A DNA stretch of 64,000 nt from Cryptomeria japonica (Eukaryota > Streptophyta > Pinopsida > Cupressales > Cupressaceae), in contig NC_081410.1 in assembly GCF_030272615.1 (NCBI RefSeq), positions 228,192,915-228,256,914 on the forward strand, given 5' to 3'. Both the position numbers and the translations under genes were made by a program. Each line of letters opens with the position of its first letter. The first letter of the stretch is position 1. This document shows, one piece after another, positions 38,301 to 50,794 of this stretch. Under the pieces are notes generated by a model. That model saw only the letters and a program-made list of their open reading frames with translations. It was not told the origin of the DNA and did not search any database.

Positions 38301-40047
38301 CTTTCTCTGCAATCTCTTTCATGAACTATTTACCTTCTACTACTAGCACTCTTGTATCCTTCCCTTTTGATTCCATCTCTTCCTCTATCAGAGGCAAGAG
38401 TTTTATCACCTTACCATCCTTGGTGATTGAATAGGTGTTCCTTAACCCATCATGATGATCCTTCAAGTCATACTCCCATGGTCTCCCAAACAAGAGATGG
38501 CATGCATCCATTTTGGCTATGTCAAATAGCAATCTATCCTTGTAAGATCCAATCTGAAACTCCACCCAAGCCTACTCTTCCACCACTACTTGCTGACCTT
38601 GGGTGAGCCATGAAATCTTATAGGGGTAAGGGTGAGGCAGCTTCCTAAGTTTTAGCTTCTCTACAATTTCAAGTGATACAAAATTTTCAGTGGAACCGGA
38701 GTCTATCAGAACCTTGCATACCTTTCCTCCTGCCTTGCAAGTGGTTTTGAAAAGTGATTTCCTTTGTGTAGGCTCCTTGTTCTTTACCTTCATGGTGGTT
38801 ACTGCTCTCCTCATCATCAGAGCCTCTCCTCTTTTAGGATAGCCATAGCTATCAGGAGCATTCACACTTTGATAAGTGCTTGCACTTGCCACACTTTAAC
38901 AATCCTATCCCTGCACCAAATTGCTTCTCCTTTCTCCCATGGAGCCAGAAGCCTTCTCTGGACACCTATTGGCCATATGCCCTTCTTGATTACAGTTGTA
39001 GTACTGAGGAGGTCCTTTGCCTTGGGATCCCCCTCTAGAGGTTGGTCTTCTCCTCCTATAGCTTCCTCTTGGATTTTAGCCTCCTCCTTGATTGTAACTG
39101 CTCTCTCCTCTATTGTCTTCTTGATTAGAGTCTCCCTGGTAACCAAAACCATTTCCTCTACCTCTGAAAGGGCCTCTTCCTCCTCTCTATTGTCTCCCTT
39201 TACCCCTGCCATTCTGATCCTTCCTTCTCTTCAACTTCTCCTCCACCTTGAGTGACAATTGAAAACACTTTTGGACTGTCTCTGGGGTGTGGAGATTCAA
39301 GTCTTCTTGGATTGTAAATCTCAACCCATTGAGATACCTTGCTACCTTCTCATCTTCACTCTCTTTCACCTTAGTCCTCACACACAACTTCATGAACTCC
39401 TCGATATAGGAACTCACATCCATCTCCTTTTGTTTCAAATTTGGTCTCCTCCTATGTAATTGGATATTGTAATCCATGGGAACATAGGCTTCTTTCACCA
39501 AAGTAATCATCTTCTTCCATGTAGCTACTCTTTTCTTTCCCTCTTTCACCCTCTCATCTTGGATGAAATTACACCAAGCTAGTGCAGCCCCTTTCATTTT
39601 GGATTGGGTTGTCTTCACCCTCTAGTGGTCCGATATGTCTTCACTTTCAAAAAAATTGTCCAAGGAGTCTATCCACTCCATCATGGTGTCAGGCTCCATC
39701 TTGGTTGCAAACACTGGCAAATCCATCTTCACATCCATTATTCTTCTTTCCATGGACTTGAGGACACTCATCAGGGGTCTCTGGTTTGCAAGTACCTCTA
39801 GTTCTTCTTGCATAGGGATCTCCTCTTCATCCCCTTCTTCTCTAGAGTCTTTCTCTCCCCTCTCCACTATGTGCTTCAACCAGTCCATCTCATTTCTCAA
39901 GGCCTGATTCTCAACCCTGATTGCTCTACTCTCTACCATCTGCTTCTCCACTAAGAGATTCAATTTTGTATTTGTCATTCTAGAAGGTGCCTCATGGGAT
40001 CCTTCTTCTTCTAACATCTTGTCGTATCCTTCCCTTCCAAAGGACAC
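35332..40047 (-). pseudogene. Chromovirus gag-pol polyprotein
   Basis: Gag runs 40047-39187 with one TAG near 39622, and includes EPDTMMEWIDSLDNFFES and LAWCNFIQDERVKEG. A zinc knuckle near 38980 has its first Cys replaced by Tyr (YYNCNQEGHMANRC). The protease has KVLIDSGSTENFVS (Asp-Ser-Gly site). RT spans about 38320-37500 with VYLDDILIF at the active site; a 2-nt loss near 37853 shifts the frame after LKSGYHD. RNase H (VECDASHMAIGAILSQ) follows. Integrase has an HHCC zinc site (36680-36560) and a DDE core with MDFVLGFP, VSDRDVKF and TDGQTEVVNRSL. After another frameshift a chromodomain remains (KVVDTRVTKRTRNKEYLEYLVVW, stop, then SEAVWMT), ending at the TAG at 35332-35334. Most catalytic residues survive. 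Confidence 0.93.
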
Positions 40048-40053
40048 TCCTTT

Positions 40054-40065
40054 GCTTTGATACCA
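40054..40065 (-). promoter_or_regulatory. Chromovirus primer binding site
   Basis: The minus strand reads TGGTATCAAAGC, complementary to initiator tRNA-Met with one change, 2 nt after the 5' LTR end GCATCA. Confidence 0.85.
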
Positions 40066-40067
40066 CT

Positions 40068-41289
40068 TGATGCAAAGGCCTACCCAAAACTCCTAATATC
40101 CAGCCCAAATAAGGTTAGGCTAGTGACCCCTCTACTACTCACTAGGGTCTTGCAAGGTAGGAATCTACACCTTGGATGAAACTACATATATATTCCCTAG
40201 TCTTAGGCCCACTCAACATGAGTAACAAGCTTCCTCTCTTCAAACAGAGTTCACCAGTCAGGCTTTACCGGTAAGGTGAGAAAAAGGCTTCAACTTTTCA
40301 AATAGGCTTTTCTAGTGATTCCTACTCCTTGAGATTTTGTATTTGACAAATGCATAACATCTAAGACCTCTTTCCACTACTAGTTTTGATCTTGGGCATC
40401 AAATCCTTATACCTCCTTTGTAAGCCTACCCCTCCGGCTAGTAGCCCTTCTAGACCAGTAATTTTGTTTTAACACAAAAATGTTCCACACACCCATACAA
40501 ACAACTTAGAATTTAGGACACCTTTTTGGAAGATATACTCATCTCCAAAATTATTTGGTTAGACCTACAAATATAAGTTCGGCTCCCTTTAGAGGCTAAG
40601 AGACCTATAGGGGCAATTAGCCCTATTTTCCAAAGCAACTACCTCTACCGGTAGACCAAATGAAAGATCAACCTAATAGGCATGAGGGGGGTAGTGAGAA
40701 ACTTCTAATTCCAGGGTTGCACACCTGGAATCCATCGCTAAGACAAAATATGATGACTGTCCTAAAACTTGTCCTAGGTAGTCACATAGAGATGCCTACC
40801 TAAATCTGTTCATTTCTCCACACAACAAAGTCTCCCCTGCAATAAAACATTAGAACACTAAAATAAAAAGGCTTATCCTACATCCATCCAAAGGAAGAGT
40901 CTTCTAATGGACCGGAGTGCAAGATAAAGCCATTTTGTTTCAAAACCCTCTCCAAACCCTAAGTTTTTGGGTCACAGTCAGTAAAATGAAGGTTTCTCTC
41001 TACTCCTGAACAATTAAGAACTCAAATCACAACCAAAAGAAATATATTCCATCTCCCTATCTACTCCATTAATGGTGGGGTTCCAATAAATCCGTATGGT
41101 CATGTACAACACTTGCAAACTCATAATTTCTAGGAAAACTAAATTGTTTTGTGTATTATTGCTTCATGAAACTCCAACTGCAACAACAACAACAACTTTG
41201 GGAATTGATCCCACAAGGCTTATACAACTCTCCAATGGTTTCCCACTAAATGTGGAGTAGGTTGGAGCCGTTTAATGTCTTCCCCAACA
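40068..41289 (-). mobile_element. Chromovirus 5' LTR
   Basis: The minus strand runs from TGTTGGGGAAGACATTAAAC to GTAGGCCTTTGCATCA, pairs with 31056-32265/35037-35048, and is followed by the PBS. Confidence 0.93.
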
Positions 41290-41627
41290 GATTTACAAAA
41301 AGTTGTACTTTTGCACTCAAAAGTTGCATTTTTGCAATTTTCCTCAAAAAGTTGTCATACTTCCTAAGGTTGGGATCCACACACATGGACCAACCAAACA
41401 CACACAAGACATTTCTAAAAGCTATTTAACATGAATTTAAACCATCTACTACCCCTTTTTACCACATTATCCCAATTGGCTTCTCAAATTGCCTAATTTG
41501 TGACATGGGCTTACATGCTGGGGTTTATTTGCATACATGAAACATAAGACACACTAACACATCCTAATGATCCTAGTCTTCATCCTCAGGGTCATGAATA
41601 GCTTGTTGATGAGGTGCTCCTACACCA
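41290..41627 (-). mobile_element. Remnant of a second chromovirus copy
   Basis: Homologous to 35049-35385: the 3' untranslated region plus the last codons of the chromodomain end (plus-strand TCATGAATAGCTTGTTGATGAGGTGCTCC). It lies upstream of the 5' LTR on the element's own strand, where unrelated host DNA would be expected. The arrangement is internal-LTR-internal-LTR, a tandem product cut off at 41627. Confidence 0.9.
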
Positions 41628-42223
41628 TTTCTTCATATGAACGATGCCAAACACTCTCTTATCTCATTCAACATCTCATACCAGTACTGCATTCAAATAA
41701 ATGTCACCACTCTTTAACATTCAAAAATTGAATTAAGTCAGGTATATTGTACGCTTTGGATAGAAAAACAATTGTCACTCTTAATAACTTAATTAATTTT
41801 ATCATCCTGGTCATGGATTAGATCACTTAATTTGATATATATATATATATATATATATGATACCTAGATTAATTTTCAAGATGTGAGGACCTCTTGATAG
41901 GTTGCCACATCTACTACATGGATAAAAGTATCACCATCCACATGATATGTTGCACCATAGATCTTGAAAATGAAGATAAATCATTTTACAAGGCTCACAT
42001 CTTGAGAACTACACATGCAATTAAATTAACTATTTGACATGAAGGCCCAGGAATGTTATAAGATCCTTCGCACGTGGTTTGGATTTTGGAAAGTCTTCAA
42101 TGCCTTCAAAGGACATGCAAATCTAGAACAAAAACTTTAGAGATATTAAAAAATATTTTTTCATTTTTAAAATATTTTTAATAAATTATCATAAATATTT
42201 TTAAAATATTAATTTATAAACTT
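41628..42223. other. AT-rich spacer with (AT)n
   Basis: No gene recognised. An (AT)n tract lies at 41835-41858. This is the sequence into which the LINE at 42241 inserted. Confidence 0.6.
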
Positions 42224-42399
42224 ACTTTAATAAACACATTCCTAAGGCTCACCCCATCGCAGGGGTCTTCCTCGAGGTTGTGACGGAGGTCATACAACCT
42301 CTTCCACCAAGGTAGGTCATTCCTTCCCTTCCTATTTTTTTTCTACATTTAATTCTCGCTTGTGTTTGGTGGGTTTGTTTCAATTCATGCATCAGGGTG

Positions 42400-44398
42400 T
42401 GGAAATGCACCTGTATGGATGGAAATCCAATTAATGGGGATTTTAATCTGGCTCACCATGCCAATAATAATGAGGATACCCTTGCAAATGACATCAAGTT
42501 TTTCAAATCTGCATTGATTGAAACCTCATTTTCTATTCCTGAATCTATGAAGTTCAACACTAATTTGGTTACCCTTTCTGTGGGTAATGGCAAATTAGGA
42601 GGAGTAGGTAAGTAGGCTACCCCTACTGTCTCTAGCCTTACTATTTCTCCTAATTCTGAAATGATCAATGCTCTAAATAGTGAAAAATCTTATTTAAAAA
42701 ATGTTTTCACATTTCTTGCGGTTGTGGATGTTACTAAGTGTGTGCCCTGTAAATTTTTGGATGAATGGTTTAAAAATGTACATGGATTAAAAAAATAGGG
42801 TTTTAGTTTTCCTTTTGCGAAATGATTCAAAAAGGTCTTTTTATTATTTTTTCAATGATTCTAACTCCCAGGTGCTACTGATTGAGAAATAATTCTAGTC
42901 CATTAGAAACTAGATGTTTAGAGCCCTCAAATGGTCACTTGATACTATTTTTGATGAGACATTGGCATTATCTTTCCCTATATGGATTATGGTTAAAAAC
43001 CTCCCTCCTCTATTATGGAATTTTATTCCCCAGTTGTTGCAATCCATAAGTAAGGTGCTTAGGATGGATAACACCCAATCTTTAGTTCTCATATGGATGC
43101 TAGGGTGTTAATTTCAATTAACCCAGGTTAAGATCTCCCTAGGTTTATAGAAATCAATGTTGATGATGATCTCATGGTCTGTGTTATCAAAACCCTTGGT
43201 GGGATCAATGTGTGTTTTCTCTATAGGCATGAGGGCCATATTCAAAGGAATTGCCCTATTCTATTGAAGTGCAAGTCTCCTAATAAACCTAAGGGCTTCT
43301 CTGAGGAAGGTCTCCCAAAGCAAGCAATTAGTGAACCTACCCTATCTATTCAGGCTTTGTCTGATGGTATTTCAAGCGTTTCTCAAGGGCCTATGTTGGA
43401 GTGGCTTAACTCCTTGAAGGAGGTGGCGAGGGTTATGGTCACTGCTCCAGCCATTAACCTCACCTCCTTTGATGAGTCCCTTAAAATTGGGGAATTCAAT
43501 GCTGACCCCTTGGCTCATCTTTGTCTCATTATATCAGTTAAGAGATGCCAAGAAAGATACCCATGACTAGTTTATCCAACCTAGGGCTTACAAGTCTAGT
43601 AGGAAGAATGCTCAATAGCTTGTTTTGGATAAGCTTAAGAAGAGTAGGGATTATATGATTGAGGTTCCACAATCCCCTATCAAGCTCTCTCTTGTTGACC
43701 TTGCCTCTATTCCAATGGATGATGATTCCCAATCTATGTCGCTAATGGTTAGTGTGATCGAAAAAAAACTGCTCTCTTGTCAAAACCATAGTTAGGGGTA
43801 TCAAATAAAGGAGACAAACTAATCTAATGTTGGGTGAGTTAGATATCCTACCCACCCCCAATGGGAGAATCTCCCTCTGGAAACTCTCAAATAATTTTAG
43901 TATTCTTGCAAAATCTCATAATGAGAAGCCTCAAGATAATGAGATTAAGTGTGATTCCTCCCCCCTTGGGGATATGCAAGTTACCCCCTCATCCCAACCT
44001 TGTAGGAGCATGAGTCCTTCTAGTGATAACCAAAACTCTAATGTTGACAAGGACAATACTTTTTTTGATATCATTATTGTCGATCCTATTAGGGGAATGA
44101 AGCTTCTACTAAGAACCATTACTTGGACATAGTTCCATATGTTAATAGCAAAGTGATTCTTAGAATTAACAACTCTGAAACCAACCCATTAGAGTCTGAC
44201 CTAGAAACTAGGTCACTATCCAATGAGTTAGTCTCTAGAGAGGAGCAATTATTAAATCAAGTCAAAATGAATAAGAAAGATGAATTTGAGGTTTTGATTT
44301 CTGCTAGAAACAACCTTTTCACTACAGCTAGAAGGAAGAGAGGGAGGCCTCAAGGTAAGCAGTCTCCTCTACCTAAGAAGAAGGATAATAACAAATAG
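42400..44398 (+). pseudogene. LINE ORF1 (DUF4283-like and zinc knuckle)
   Basis: A broken frame with DUF4283-like ARVLISINPG and LPRFIEINVDDDLMVCVIKT, then a degenerate knuckle CFLYRHEGHIQRNC (second Cys replaced by Tyr) near 43213-43254. It ends in a long hydrophilic tail finishing with a basic RRKRGRPQGKQ motif at 44332-44365, AT-hook-like in character. Stops are numerous before 43170 and fewer after. In plant L1 the product is an RNA-binding protein. Precedes ORF2 by about 50 nt. Confidence 0.75.
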
Positions 44399-44448
44399 CT
44401 CCCTAAATACTTTGACAACTTCAAGGCTGCTATGGACATTGTTCAATA

Positions 44449-45482
44449 ATGTTTCTCATGGATTCAAACTTCATTTATTGGAATGTTAGGGGTCTTGAAT
44501 CCTCAGATAGGAAATATATTGTCAAGAGGTTTTTGATGCAACATAAACATATTGAGATCATGATGCTATAAGAAGTTAAAGCCACTAAATTCACATTGGA
44601 TGTGAACCTTAGATTTATCTAAAAAATTACAATCCATTTTCCTACCAAAAATGACAAAAGAAAAGGAGGATTTGTCATTCTCTTAAGGGGCAGGTGGGGT
44701 AGTAAGGTTGTTGATAATGGTTTCTCCCCATGTAATAAGGCCGTGTAGACCATAATTATCATCCCAAATCTTAAATTTGGAGTGTGTTCCCTTTAAAAAA
44801 TTGAGAGGATTAATTTATGGAAGTGGTTATGAACTCTCCTGGATATCCCTTGGATAATTGGAGGGGACTTCCATATGATTGAGAATTAGGAAGATAGGAA
44901 GATAAGTCAGGAGGTTTGGATCTAGAGTGGAAAAGTGGGGAGAAACTCTACTAGACCCAGATGAAGGAAAAGCTCAAACTCTTTGATCCTCTTGAAGGAA
45001 ATAAGAGTGGTTATGGATCTATATTGTACACTTGGTGTAACTTCCAACAAGGAAGAATGAGGATTTACTATAGGCTTGATAGATTTTATGCTAATAAATA
45101 TTTGTTATCCTTCAAACAGGAGGACAATGGCTCCAAAATTAGGGTATTGCCCATACACCATATCAAATCACCAGCCTATTAAAGATCAGATTGCATTAAA
45201 TTTTAATGTTGGCCTACCTAATAAGAGGGATGATAACTTCATCCTCAATAATAGCCTACTTAAGGACCAAGATATTAGATGTGTTATCTACATGATTAGG
45301 TAGATTAATAAATGGGATTGCCCCACCATCTCTACCATTAACAAAAGGAATAAGAATGTGAATAGCTAGAAGATCCTGCAACAAATGGTGGGAAAGAAAA
45401 AATCCAAAGTTTAGAGGAAGCTTGAAAAGGACTTGGTTAACAACGTTATGATTTCGGAATCCCAAACTCAAGTGGACCCCAC
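44449..45482 (+). pseudogene. LINE ORF2, endonuclease part
   Basis: Begins MFLMDSNFIYWNVRGLESS, the 'WNVRGL' start of plant L1 endonucleases. It continues to the catalytic Glu region (MML-stop-EVKAT), GGFVILLRGRWG, IIGGDFHMIE and YRLDRFYANKYLLSF, then an SDHQPI equivalent split by a frameshift near 45180. The frame is cut after QVDPT by the LTR at about 45483 and resumes at 46677 with NYELAQLLSQ. Confidence 0.8.
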
Positions 45483-46676
45483 CATATTGGTGTAAAATTA
45501 GAGTTACAGTTAAATTAGAATAATAAAACCACTAACAAGAATAAATTTAACCCTTACATTAAGGAGGGGAGGAATCTAATAGATCTAGACTTGATAGACC
45601 TAGATTTTGATCAGATTCTTGGTTCCTCTAATGGGACTCTATCCTCCTTAAATTGAATTGATTTGAATTATTGAAGATTAGGGAAAGATAGTGAACTATT
45701 AAAGAGATCTGATAGAAACAATGAGCTACAGATGTCATATAGATCCACCAACTTAGATCTGAGTAGAAGAAGATGATTTGGATATGTTCCCAAAAGTTCA
45801 GCCTAATTTTTTGGGACGAGGTAGTATCAATTTGTCATGGTCCTCTGAATCTCTCACGATCAAAAGCTGAACTTGTTCATCTCTACGAATCATGTTCATC
45901 CTCCCAAACACAGCTCTATATGTGTTCCTAAACACATGGAAAAGGGGTAAATTATTGGGAATAGGGGTTTTCCTTAGGTCAAACCCCAATTTTGGAATTA
46001 ACCATGAACTTGAATTGAAATTTAAATGAAGTACTATAGTTAAATAATTTCCTTTTGAGGGAAAGGCTAAACAATGAATGAAACACTAATGATATACCTT
46101 TAATGAAGGTTTGTTTGTCTTTACAAGGAATTAGGGTTTCATGTTACAGATTGTCGTCATAAAATGTGGAATATGAACGTCATCTCCAATGCTTGAATCT
46201 TTACTTCACTTTTGCTTCAATGCTTGATAGAAGACTAATTTCTTATTCACTTGAATGTAGGATCTCAATTTTTCTCTCTTGAGTTGATTAGGAATTTTAA
46301 TTACATTTGATTAGGTTTAAAATGAGAGGGGTAGACCTTCTTTTATACTTGCTTGTACAAAATTGAATTAAATTTTTGACCTAAGCTGATACGACATCTA
46401 ATTTCCCACTCTCACTAGGTGACCATTAAGTGGGGCCAAATTGGGAGGCTCGAGGTGTATATGCCTTGGTCTTGATTTGGGACCAGGGCATGGTACGTCC
46501 TAATCTTGCAAATTAGGACTCCAATTAAGGGATCAAGCTAGAAATGTAGTTAAAATGTGAGATGAATAGGTGGTGTGAGAAAAATCAGTGTTGTAGTCGG
46601 GCCTTAGAGGATAAAATGCTAAAGTGATGCCTAAGTGAGGACAAACTTGTAGGCGAGTACAATTTAGGACACTACA
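45483..46676 (-). mobile_element. Solo LTR in LINE (TGTAGYGTC family)
   Basis: The minus strand starts TGTAGTGTCCTAAATTGTAC and has a TATA box (AGTATAAAAGAAGG near 46342) and the shared GGGTTTGACCTAAGG block (about 45975). CCCAC occurs at both edges (45478-45482 and 46677-46681), and LINE codons resume directly. The left end carries eight bases (CATATTGG) before the expected TGTAAAATTA, so the 3' terminus is irregular. Confidence 0.85.
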
Positions 46677-48855
46677 CCCACCAACTATGAACTAGCACAA
46701 TTGTTGTCTCAAACCATAAATTCACTTAGGGGCATTCAAAATTATAAGATTCAGGAAATCAAAGTAAGGGCCAGGATCAACTGATTAAAGCAGGGAGACA
46801 AGGGTTCCAAGATTTTCTTTAATCTATTGAGACAGAAGGAGTTCAAAGAGATGGTCAATAGTTTGGGAAGAAGGCAACAAGTTGGTGGACAATAACAATA
46901 TTAAAGAAGAATTATTCCTTTACTATAAGAAATTAGTTTCCTTTGAATGGAGCTCCCCATCCAATAAGCTTGCAAGAGACAAGTGTAATGCCCTCATACC
47001 AAGGAAAATCTCAGAGGAGGAGGCTAATATGCTCAAGAACCCAATCTAAATTGAAGAGATCCTTAAGGCCATCAACACTCTTAACAATGACAAGCACCCC
47101 AACCTTGATGGCTTACCTACTGAGTTGTACAAAGATGCTAAGGAGCGGATAGGGTTGGAATTGCTACAAGTTTATGAGGAAGCATTAAATAAGAGTTATT
47201 TAAGAGTTGATATAAATAAAGGGGTAATTAAACTACTCCCCAAAGATGGGGACAATTCACTTATTAAAAATTGGAGGCCTATTACTCTATTAAATGTTGG
47301 TTATAAAATACTAGCAAAGATTATTGTGCTCAGATTGGTGGATATATACCCAACATTGTGAGTAATACTCATACCAATTTCATCAAGGGAAAATACATAC
47401 TTGAAAATATTATAACTAGTTGGGAGGAAATGAATTGGGCTAAATGCACTAACCAAAAGTTGGCTATATTTTTAATTGACTGTGAAAAAGCACATGATCA
47501 AATTGAATGGATTTTCCTCCTCATGACACTAAAATCGTTTGATTTTTCTAAAGAGTTTAGTTAGATGTTTCAAATTGTACTTAATGATGTCTCTGCTTAG
47601 GTGGAGGTCAATGGATCTCGTACTCATTCCCTCAATTTGGAAAGATTCATTAGGTAGAGATTACCTCTATCTCTATCCATTTTTTTATAGCATTTGATTC
47701 TATTTTCTACCTCCTTAAAGAGTCTACTCTCTCCCCAAGGGTCAAGGGCAATTTTTTTCCTAGCAAGGACCCAATTAATATACAATTTGTTGAAGATACA
47801 ACCCTTTTCCTAGAACTTGAAGAGACGAACATAAACTTATTGATGTTGAAACTTAACTTCTTTGTGAAGTTTCAGGGGCTAAGATTTCTTCTTCCAAATC
47901 CACCCTGCTTGGGTGGGAAGATGCCCCCCTACATGGCTCAACAAATAAAATTATCTATGTGGAGGCACATCTAAACAAGTTAGATATATACATGGGTATT
48001 CCTTTTGCAGTCAACCCATGTCGGAAAGATATGTGAATATGGATAAAAGAAAAAATTAAGAACAAGTTGGCTAGATGGAATAAGCAATACCTGTCCATGG
48101 CTGGAAGTATGTAGGTATGCCAAAATATTCTCTCCTCATATAGTCTTTACTATTCCTTTGTGCGTATGTTCAACAATTATCAAACCAATGATATTCAAAA
48201 AGTAATTAGGAATTTTCTTTGGTCTAATGATAGAGGTAATAAGAAATGGCATTCCATCAACTAGAATTGGTGTTATCTAAACAAGAAGATGGTTGGCTTG
48301 GGTCTAAAGGATCTTAAGGTGCAAGGGATTACATTAGCAGCTAAATGGATCTTTTACGCCTGGAGGGTAATGAACCATGGAAGGTTCTCATCATAAATAG
48401 GCCAAGCCCTGGAAGTTGTTGGACCCTCTACTAACCTCATTGCTAGTAACTTCCTAGTTTCCCCTACCAACTCTAATGTCTTCAAAGTGATATGGAAGGC
48501 ATGGGAATGTATTAGAAGCCTTTTTTCTCATAATATAATCCTTAGTAATGATAACTCTTTATGCAGTGATAGGTCTATTTAGTGGAACCTATCACACAAG
48601 GGTGGGTCTCTTGCCCTGATTCAAGCGTGTTCTATTAGGACCTAGAATTCTAAGGTTATTTGTTTTTTTAATGATATCATTTTTAATGGCCAACTAATTT
48701 CTTAGATTGATCTTAGCTTGAAGTATCAATTGCCTCCCTCCAACTGGAGAACATATTTTGTACTACAAGAAGCTTGTAACAGTTTACATCTGCCCAAGCT
48801 ATGTTCATTCATGGACGATAGATTTATATCATTCACATGAGTGGATGGTACCCTA
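46677..48855 (+). pseudogene. LINE ORF2, reverse transcriptase part
   Basis: Resumes with ARIN-stop-LKQGDKGSKIFFNLLR, then IEEILKAINTLNNDKHPNLDG, LLPKDGDNSLIKNWRPITLLNV and, after frameshifts, AIFLIDCEKAHDQIEW. The catalytic FADD position reads FVEDTT (about 47770), so the second Asp of the pair remains and the first is Glu. Later pieces (KNKLARWNKQYLSMAGSM, IRNFLWSNDRGNKKWH, VGLGLKDLKVQGI) are the thumb and connection. Many stops. Confidence 0.85.
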
Positions 48856-49977
48856 TGTAGACACCTAAAAATGTCTCATCAATCTTGTACTAATTTATCG
48901 TCTTATTAATTGAATAATTATTCAATTATTTAATTAAGTTAATTAATTCTTATTCTTCTGATTTAATCATCTTTATTCATCCATCTTACTAATTAGTTTA
49001 TGTCTATCTCCTTCATCATCCTATCATTCAACCTCTTTCTCAAATATTAATTAAATATTATTTATTTAATTAATTACGATTAATTCCCTTAATTAAATAA
49101 TCTTCATTATTTAATTAATCCTATTTCTAATGATTAAATTATTTAATTAATTAATTTCATTCCTCCAAGTCCCCAAATTTGAATTTCAATTAATTCCATC
49201 TAATTTTATTAACATTTCACCAAATCTAAATTTCAATATATTTCAATAAATCTCATGTGCATTTCAACATTCGAAAATCCAAATAAGAATGAAATGAATT
49301 TCAATTTAATCTCCTACAATACATGTTGAAAATCATGACTGATTGATCAAATCAGTTAACTCAGTTAACTCTCCAATCTCCCCTTTTCACTCCAAATTAC
49401 CTTTTCTGACTAATCAATCAATTCAGTCATCTCTTCAATCAATTCAGTCTTCTTCCCAATCAATCCAATCAACTGGCTAATCAAATCAGTCAACTAATCA
49501 ATCTATTCAGTACACTATCCAATCAATCTAGTTGATTGATCAATCAATCAAGTTAGCAAATAAATCTATCTTGTTAACAAATCAATCAACTTGCTTAACT
49601 GATCAATCTAAATCAATTGTCTATCAATCAACACTTCAATTAAATATCTCCCCCCATCTGTCTCAAAAATCTATAAATACAAGATCATTTCCTCAATTCA
49701 ATCTAGAATCACGGTCTTCAAAATAATTGTCTATCTTATGCAGGAATTTCAGTGCAACACCTGAGAACGAATCAACCACATGATTATGGAGAAGAACAAT
49801 GGAAGCCACAATGCAACTAAGGGAGTTTTCAATTAGTTTGATTGTTTAATTATCTTATTTATGCATTTTATTTCATTGATTTATGTTTAAGGTTGCTAAA
49901 TTAGTTAAGGATTTTGTGATTCATCCTTTTAGTGTAATTATCTATGTTTAACCTAATAGATTTTAAGCATGAAAACA
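48856..49977 (+). mobile_element. Solo LTR in LINE, 1122 bp, TSD CCCTA
   Basis: Runs from TGTAGACACCTAAAAATGTC to TTTTAAGCATGAAAACA, with perfect CCCTA copies at 48851-48855 and 49978-49982. A TATA box (CTATAAATAC) lies at 49671-49680. The interior is AT-rich with many CAATCAAT-type repeats (49340-49630). Its start resembles the LTR beginning at 2122 (minus strand). Confidence 0.93.
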
Positions 49978-50794
49978 CCCTACTAACGAACACCAAGGCT
50001 AAAATTGTTTACAATTCTCTATGTTGTAATATTGACTTGATTGCTCATGTCAACTCTATTTGGAACTTGAATTGCAATAATGATGACTAGTGGAAATTCT
50101 TTACCATTCTTTGGGGCAGTGTTATCATGCCCAAAAAGAAAGGCTTAAAGTGGTTGTTTAATCTTCATAGATTGTCTATTCAAAATAAGAAATAGGTTAA
50201 TGATGTATGTAGTATCTATAGAGTTACTGAATCTATTATGCACATTTTTTTTTACAATGTTGTGGCTAAATAAATCTAGAACATCTTTGGGATCAATTTT
50301 TCTAATAAAATGTCTTACAATGATGTTTTTTTGGTTTCATTAAAGGCAATAAAAAGAACAATAATCTTTTTTGAGCACTTTTATCTTGCGAAATACTTTG
50401 GACTATTTGGTCTCTTAGGAATGAAGAAAAATTTCAAGGTAAGTGTAGGCTTCTTACTGAGTCTTTAAGAAGACTCATTGTTTACAATGTTGAAATGCAA
50501 GTCACCATCATTATGAGGCTTGGAAATAAAAAGTTCAAGAAGTTCATTGAAGATGGCACAACTAGAATTTATCTCTCATAGTTATCACATGGGTACACAT
50601 GGTCCAAGTTTAAGATAGAAAGATCTATGTTTGTCAATGCATTGGAGGCCTTCAAGAATGAGATCAATGACGACAAGCAGGTGGAAAGCGAATACCAGGC
50701 TCAACAACTAGCTACAGTAGGGACGGTGAATTGGAATAGAAGAATCATCTGGATAGAAGGCCCCTCGGGGTGGACAACTTGGGTGGAAAACTAA
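49978..50794 (+). pseudogene. LINE ORF2, C-terminal zinc-binding end
   Basis: Resumes after the solo LTR with LTNTKAKIVYNSLC and IDLIAHVNSIWNLNC, then LWGSVIMPKKKGLKWLFNLHRLS, a zf-RVT region (VNDVCSIYRVTESIMHIFFYN) and NALEAFKNEINDDKQ. It ends IIWIEGPSGWTTWVEN-stop near 50794. No RNase H domain follows. Confidence 0.8.

Larger units (their letters stand above)
31056..41289 (-). mobile_element. Ty3/gypsy chromovirus, LTR to LTR, with nested insert
   Basis: A minus-strand element with a 5' LTR at 40068-41289, a PBS at 40054-40065, gag-pol at 40047-35332 and a 3' LTR at 31056-32265 plus 35037-35048. Removing the 2766-bp insert and one TSD copy leaves about 7.5 kb, normal for a chromovirus. Each LTR is 1222 bp; over the first 320 bp I count roughly 5-7% difference by eye. 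Domain order gag, protease, RT, RNase H, integrase, chromodomain defines the lineage. Frameshifts and stops make this copy dead. Confidence 0.93.

Noticed and set aside
38764-39255. 163-codon plus-strand ORF
   Set aside because: It is antisense to chromovirus gag, whose minus-strand frame carries the gag and knuckle signatures.
49330-49660. CAATCAAT-rich stretch as a satellite or CRISPR-like array
   Set aside because: The repeats are irregular, lack spacers of fixed size, and lie inside a solo LTR with TSDs.
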